NCBI GenBank assembly: GCA_016794945.1
Contig: JAEUIX010000041.1
Span: forward strand, 1-17,878
DNA from: Phycisphaerae bacterium
GTDB taxonomy: Bacteria > Planctomycetota > Phycisphaerae > Phycisphaerales > UBA1924
Reading direction: 5' to 3'
DNA: 17,878 bases
The position numbers and the translations under genes were made by a program. This document shows positions 15,764-17,878 of this stretch, one piece after another. The notes beneath the pieces were generated by a model, which was given only the letters and a program-made list of their open reading frames with translations, had not been told where the DNA came from and did not search any database. Each line of letters begins with the position of its first letter. The first letter of the stretch is position 1.

Positions 15764-17878
15764 GGGCGTTGCGCGACGGGGTTCTGACGGTCGGACGCCG
15801 GCCGGAAGATGCCCTCGCCGGCCGGCCGGCCCACGAGTTCGGGGTGCAGGTACCGACCGCGGAACTCGGCGGGCTTGTCGGTCTCGACCGGCGCGCCGTA
15901 CGCCCGGATGTAAGCGTCGTTCCGCGCGGCCGTGACCTGCCAGCAGACCTTGAGCCCGGGCCTTCCGCCGGCGATCACGAAGCGTCCGTCGGCGATCTCG
16001 GATTCGATGAAGACGGGCGCAAAGCCGCCGACGCACGTGAGTTGGTACTGCGGGTCCGTGTTGATCGACTCGTAGTAGGAGGGCAGCACGACCTGGGCAC
16101 GCCCGTCGGCATCGCACAGCACGGTCCCCCGGTAGAGGTTGAGTGGCTGTGGACCCTCGGCGGCGTAGTGCGTGAGGAATCGGTTCGCCGGGTCCAGGGG
16201 GTGGTCGATGTGGAAGGGTTTGGGTCCCGTGGAGCCGAGGCGCCCCTGGCCGAAGACGGCGAACCCAGCGCCGGGGTTGATGCCGACGATCGCACTGCCC
16301 GGACCCGCCGGAATCTCGGCCACGAGGGCCGATGCCGCCGGAGACAGGGAAACGGACGACGCCCTCAACGCCGGCTGATTGCCGGCGGGATCGGTGACCC
16401 GAACTTCCGTACACCAGGTGTTGCGGCCCGAGCCTTCGGCGGTCAGCGTCGGCTTCAGCGTGAACGGGTCGGCGTGGCTGAGCGCCACCGCCGAGCGTGC
16501 CGGGTCGAAGGCCCGCACGCTGAAGTCGCTCAGGGCTCCGGACGGCGGGCCCACGACAACCGAGAGCCCGTCAACGGTCATGCGCCCCCCGCTGACCCGC
16601 GTCAGCGACGCGGTGTCGAACTGCAGATCCGCGGAACTGATCGTTCCGTCCGCGACGGTCGACCCGTTCACCGAGTCGGGCGCGAGCATGCCGGAGGTGA
16701 CGCCCAGGGTCGCGACCGAGATGGTGCCGCCCGAGATCGAGATGCCCGGGCCCTGCACGTAGGCGGCGCCCGCGTCCGGGCCAGGGGCCCATGTGCCGCC
16801 GGTGAACTTGAGCACCTGACCTTCCGTCGGCGTTGCGTCCGAGACGGACCGGCCCTTGATCCGGTCGACAGAGACCGCTCCGATCGCGCCTGAGCAATCG
16901 CCGCCCAGCGTGGCGCCGGCGCTCATGAAGGCCGCGGCGTGCAGCCCGTCGAGCATGTCGGCGTTGAGGTTGGGCACCAGCGAGGTCGAGGAGACCGACA
17001 TCGGCGGCGAGTCAAGGAGCGACGGCGTGACGGTAAAGGTGTACGGCGCGGTGATCGCGGCCGGGCGGTCCGTCCTGGGCACGTGCAGGCCGGCGTCGAC
17101 GTCGAGCAGCGTCGCCGTGGCCGGGAGCGTGTCGCCCGCGCTCAGGTAGGCGAGGCTGCCGACGCGCAGGCTGCCCAGCGTGGGCGCGGTCATGCACGGA
17201 TCGGTCGGCGTGTCGACCGTGCAATGGGTCATCACGGCGGTCGAAGCGGCGTCCAGGGTCAACACGGCCCCGGTCCCGGTGCGGAACGTCGCTCTGTGGA
17301 TCGAGGCCGTGGACGCGGCGAGTTCGACGGGCGCGTTGAAGGTGGTGCCGTCGCAGGGGCCCAGGTCCGTGCGCTGCAGCGACAGGCTCCGGCCCGAGAA
17401 GCTCGGGCTGAAGGGCGAGGGGCCGACGGTAGAGTTCATGATGGAAAGGCCCGAGTTGAACGACACGCCGCCGACGCTCTGCACGCCCGCGCTGCCCGCC
17501 CCCGGGACGATCGTGGAACCGAACATCGAGGCGCTGCCGCCGGCGGAGCCGTCCAGGGCGACCGCGGCGCCGAGTTCGCTCCGCACCGTGCACCGCTGCA
17601 GCGTGAAGACCCCTCCCACGCCGAAGGTGGTGCTGACGGCGGTGAACTGGGCAGAGCACTCCAGGTCGACGAACATGACGTTGCCGCCGACACCGGTGCT
17701 GACGGTGATCGGCCCGTCGATGCGGACCGTTCCGGGAACCGCCGCGGCGAGCGTGACGCGCCCGCCCGGCACGTTGATCGGTCCGGCGTAGACGCCGGGC
17801 ATCACGTAGACCGTCTGCGGTTCACCGGAGAGCGTCGAGACGGCGCAGGCGGAGTTGATGGCGTCCTGCAGCGACCAA
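15760..17878 (-). CDS. large beta-helix / tail-fibre-like surface protein, C-terminal part (5' end outside window)
   Basis: The frame is open to the right edge, so at least 705 residues of a longer protein are present. The first visible part (bases 17878 to about 17050) reads as a right-handed beta helix of the pectin-lyase type: SLQDAINSACAV, then QTVYVMPGVYAGPINVPGG, followed by many short beta turns rich in G, S, T and V. The middle contains NADMLDGLHAAAF (16927-16965), then GRSVSDATPTEGQVLKFTGG and GPGISISGGTISV, phrases typical of phage tail-fibre and bacterial stalk proteins. The last part (about 16235 to 15760) begins KPFHIDHPLDPANRFLTHY and continues through LNLYRGTVLCDADGRAQVVL, GLKVCWQVTAARNDAYIRAYG and RGRYLHPELVG; I recall similar C-terminal modules in other large bacterial secreted proteins. 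A cell-surface or extracellular role is inferred. No export signal can be checked because the N-terminus is missing. Confidence 0.8.
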   Translation of the reverse strand, partial: WSLQDAINSACAVSTLSGEPQTVYVMPGVYAGPINVPGGRVTLAAAVPGTVRIDGPITVSTGVGGNVMFVDLECSAQFTAVSTTFGVGGVFTLQRCTVRSELGAAVALDGSAGGSASMFGSTIVPGAGSAGVQSVGGVSFNSGLSIMNSTVGPSPFSPSFSGRSLSLQRTDLGPCDGTTFNAPVELAASTASIHRATFRTGTGAVLTLDAASTAVMTHCTVDTPTDPCMTAPTLGSLRVGSLAYLSAGDTLPATATLLDVDAGLHVPRTDRPAAITAPYTFTVTPSLLDSPPMSVSSTSLVPNLNADMLDGLHAAAFMSAGATLGGDCSGAIGAVSVDRIKGRSVSDATPTEGQVLKFTGGTWAPGPDAGAAYVQGPGISISGGTISVATLGVTSGMLAPDSVNGSTVADGTISSADLQFDTASLTRVSGGRMTVDGLSVVVGPPSGALSDFSVRAFDPARSAVALSHADPFTLKPTLTAEGSGRNTWCTEVRVTDPAGNQPALRASSVSLSPAASALVAEIPAGPGSAIVGINPGAGFAVFGQGRLGSTGPKPFHIDHPLDPANRFLTHYAAEGPQPLNLYRGTVLCDADGRAQVVLPSYYESINTDPQYQLTCVGGFAPVFIESEIADGRFVIAGGRPGLKVCWQVTAARNDAYIRAYGAPVETDKPAEFRGRYLHPELVGRPAGEGIFRPASDRQNPVAQRP

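Noticed and set aside
15760..17878. Prophage tail-fibre gene
   Set aside because: Tail-fibre-like phrases occur, but no other phage gene, integrase or attachment site is visible, and the beta-helix plus terminal module fit a bacterial surface protein better.

Overview
The window is GC-rich bacterial chromosome with tightly packed genes and no sign of a mobile element, rRNA, tRNA or CRISPR array. The gene set (an ECF-type sigma factor with a zinc-less membrane anti-sigma-like partner, secreted proline-rich and alpha/alpha-toroid proteins, a long leucyl-tRNA synthetase, an RsbU-type phosphatase, a giant beta-helix surface protein) suggests a planctomycete, possibly Phycisphaerae. That assignment is inference from style and family recall, not from a marker gene.

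Layout, left to right. Bases 1-5176 (+) hold housekeeping genes: the 3' part of dapA (lysine/diaminopimelate synthesis), folC (folate polyglutamylation) and leuS. Bases 5189-7150 (-) hold a sigma/anti-sigma-like pair. These are divergent from a secreted, proline-rich protein with a TPR-like C-terminus (7318-9162, +); the 167-bp region between them carries two strong inverted repeats. A small helical protein (9349-9624, +) converges on a block of three minus-strand genes: a carboxymuconolactone decarboxylase/AhpD-like protein, plsY (phospholipid synthesis) and a PocR-like/GAF/PP2C phosphatase. From 12686 to 15743 (+) a GT-A-type glycosyltransferase-like gene, a secreted alpha/alpha-toroid gene and a translationally coupled radical SAM gene form a possible cassette. 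The right edge (15760-17878, -) is the C-terminal part of a large beta-helix/tail-fibre-like surface protein.

Two non-coding patterns recur. First, many genes are preceded by a -10 element of the form TAnnnT, four of them as TGGTAnnCT (an extended -10 with no visible -35). In several cases it lies 5-8 bases before the start codon, which predicts leaderless transcripts. Second, all three convergent gene pairs have only 12-18 bases between stop codons, and in each the two opposed TGA stops can pair inside a hairpin that may end transcription from both sides.

The best candidates for something undescribed are the glycosyltransferase/toroid/radical SAM cassette, the sigma-secreted-protein divergon with its 17-bp palindrome, and the promoter/leaderless architecture. 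None can be proven from the sequence alone.
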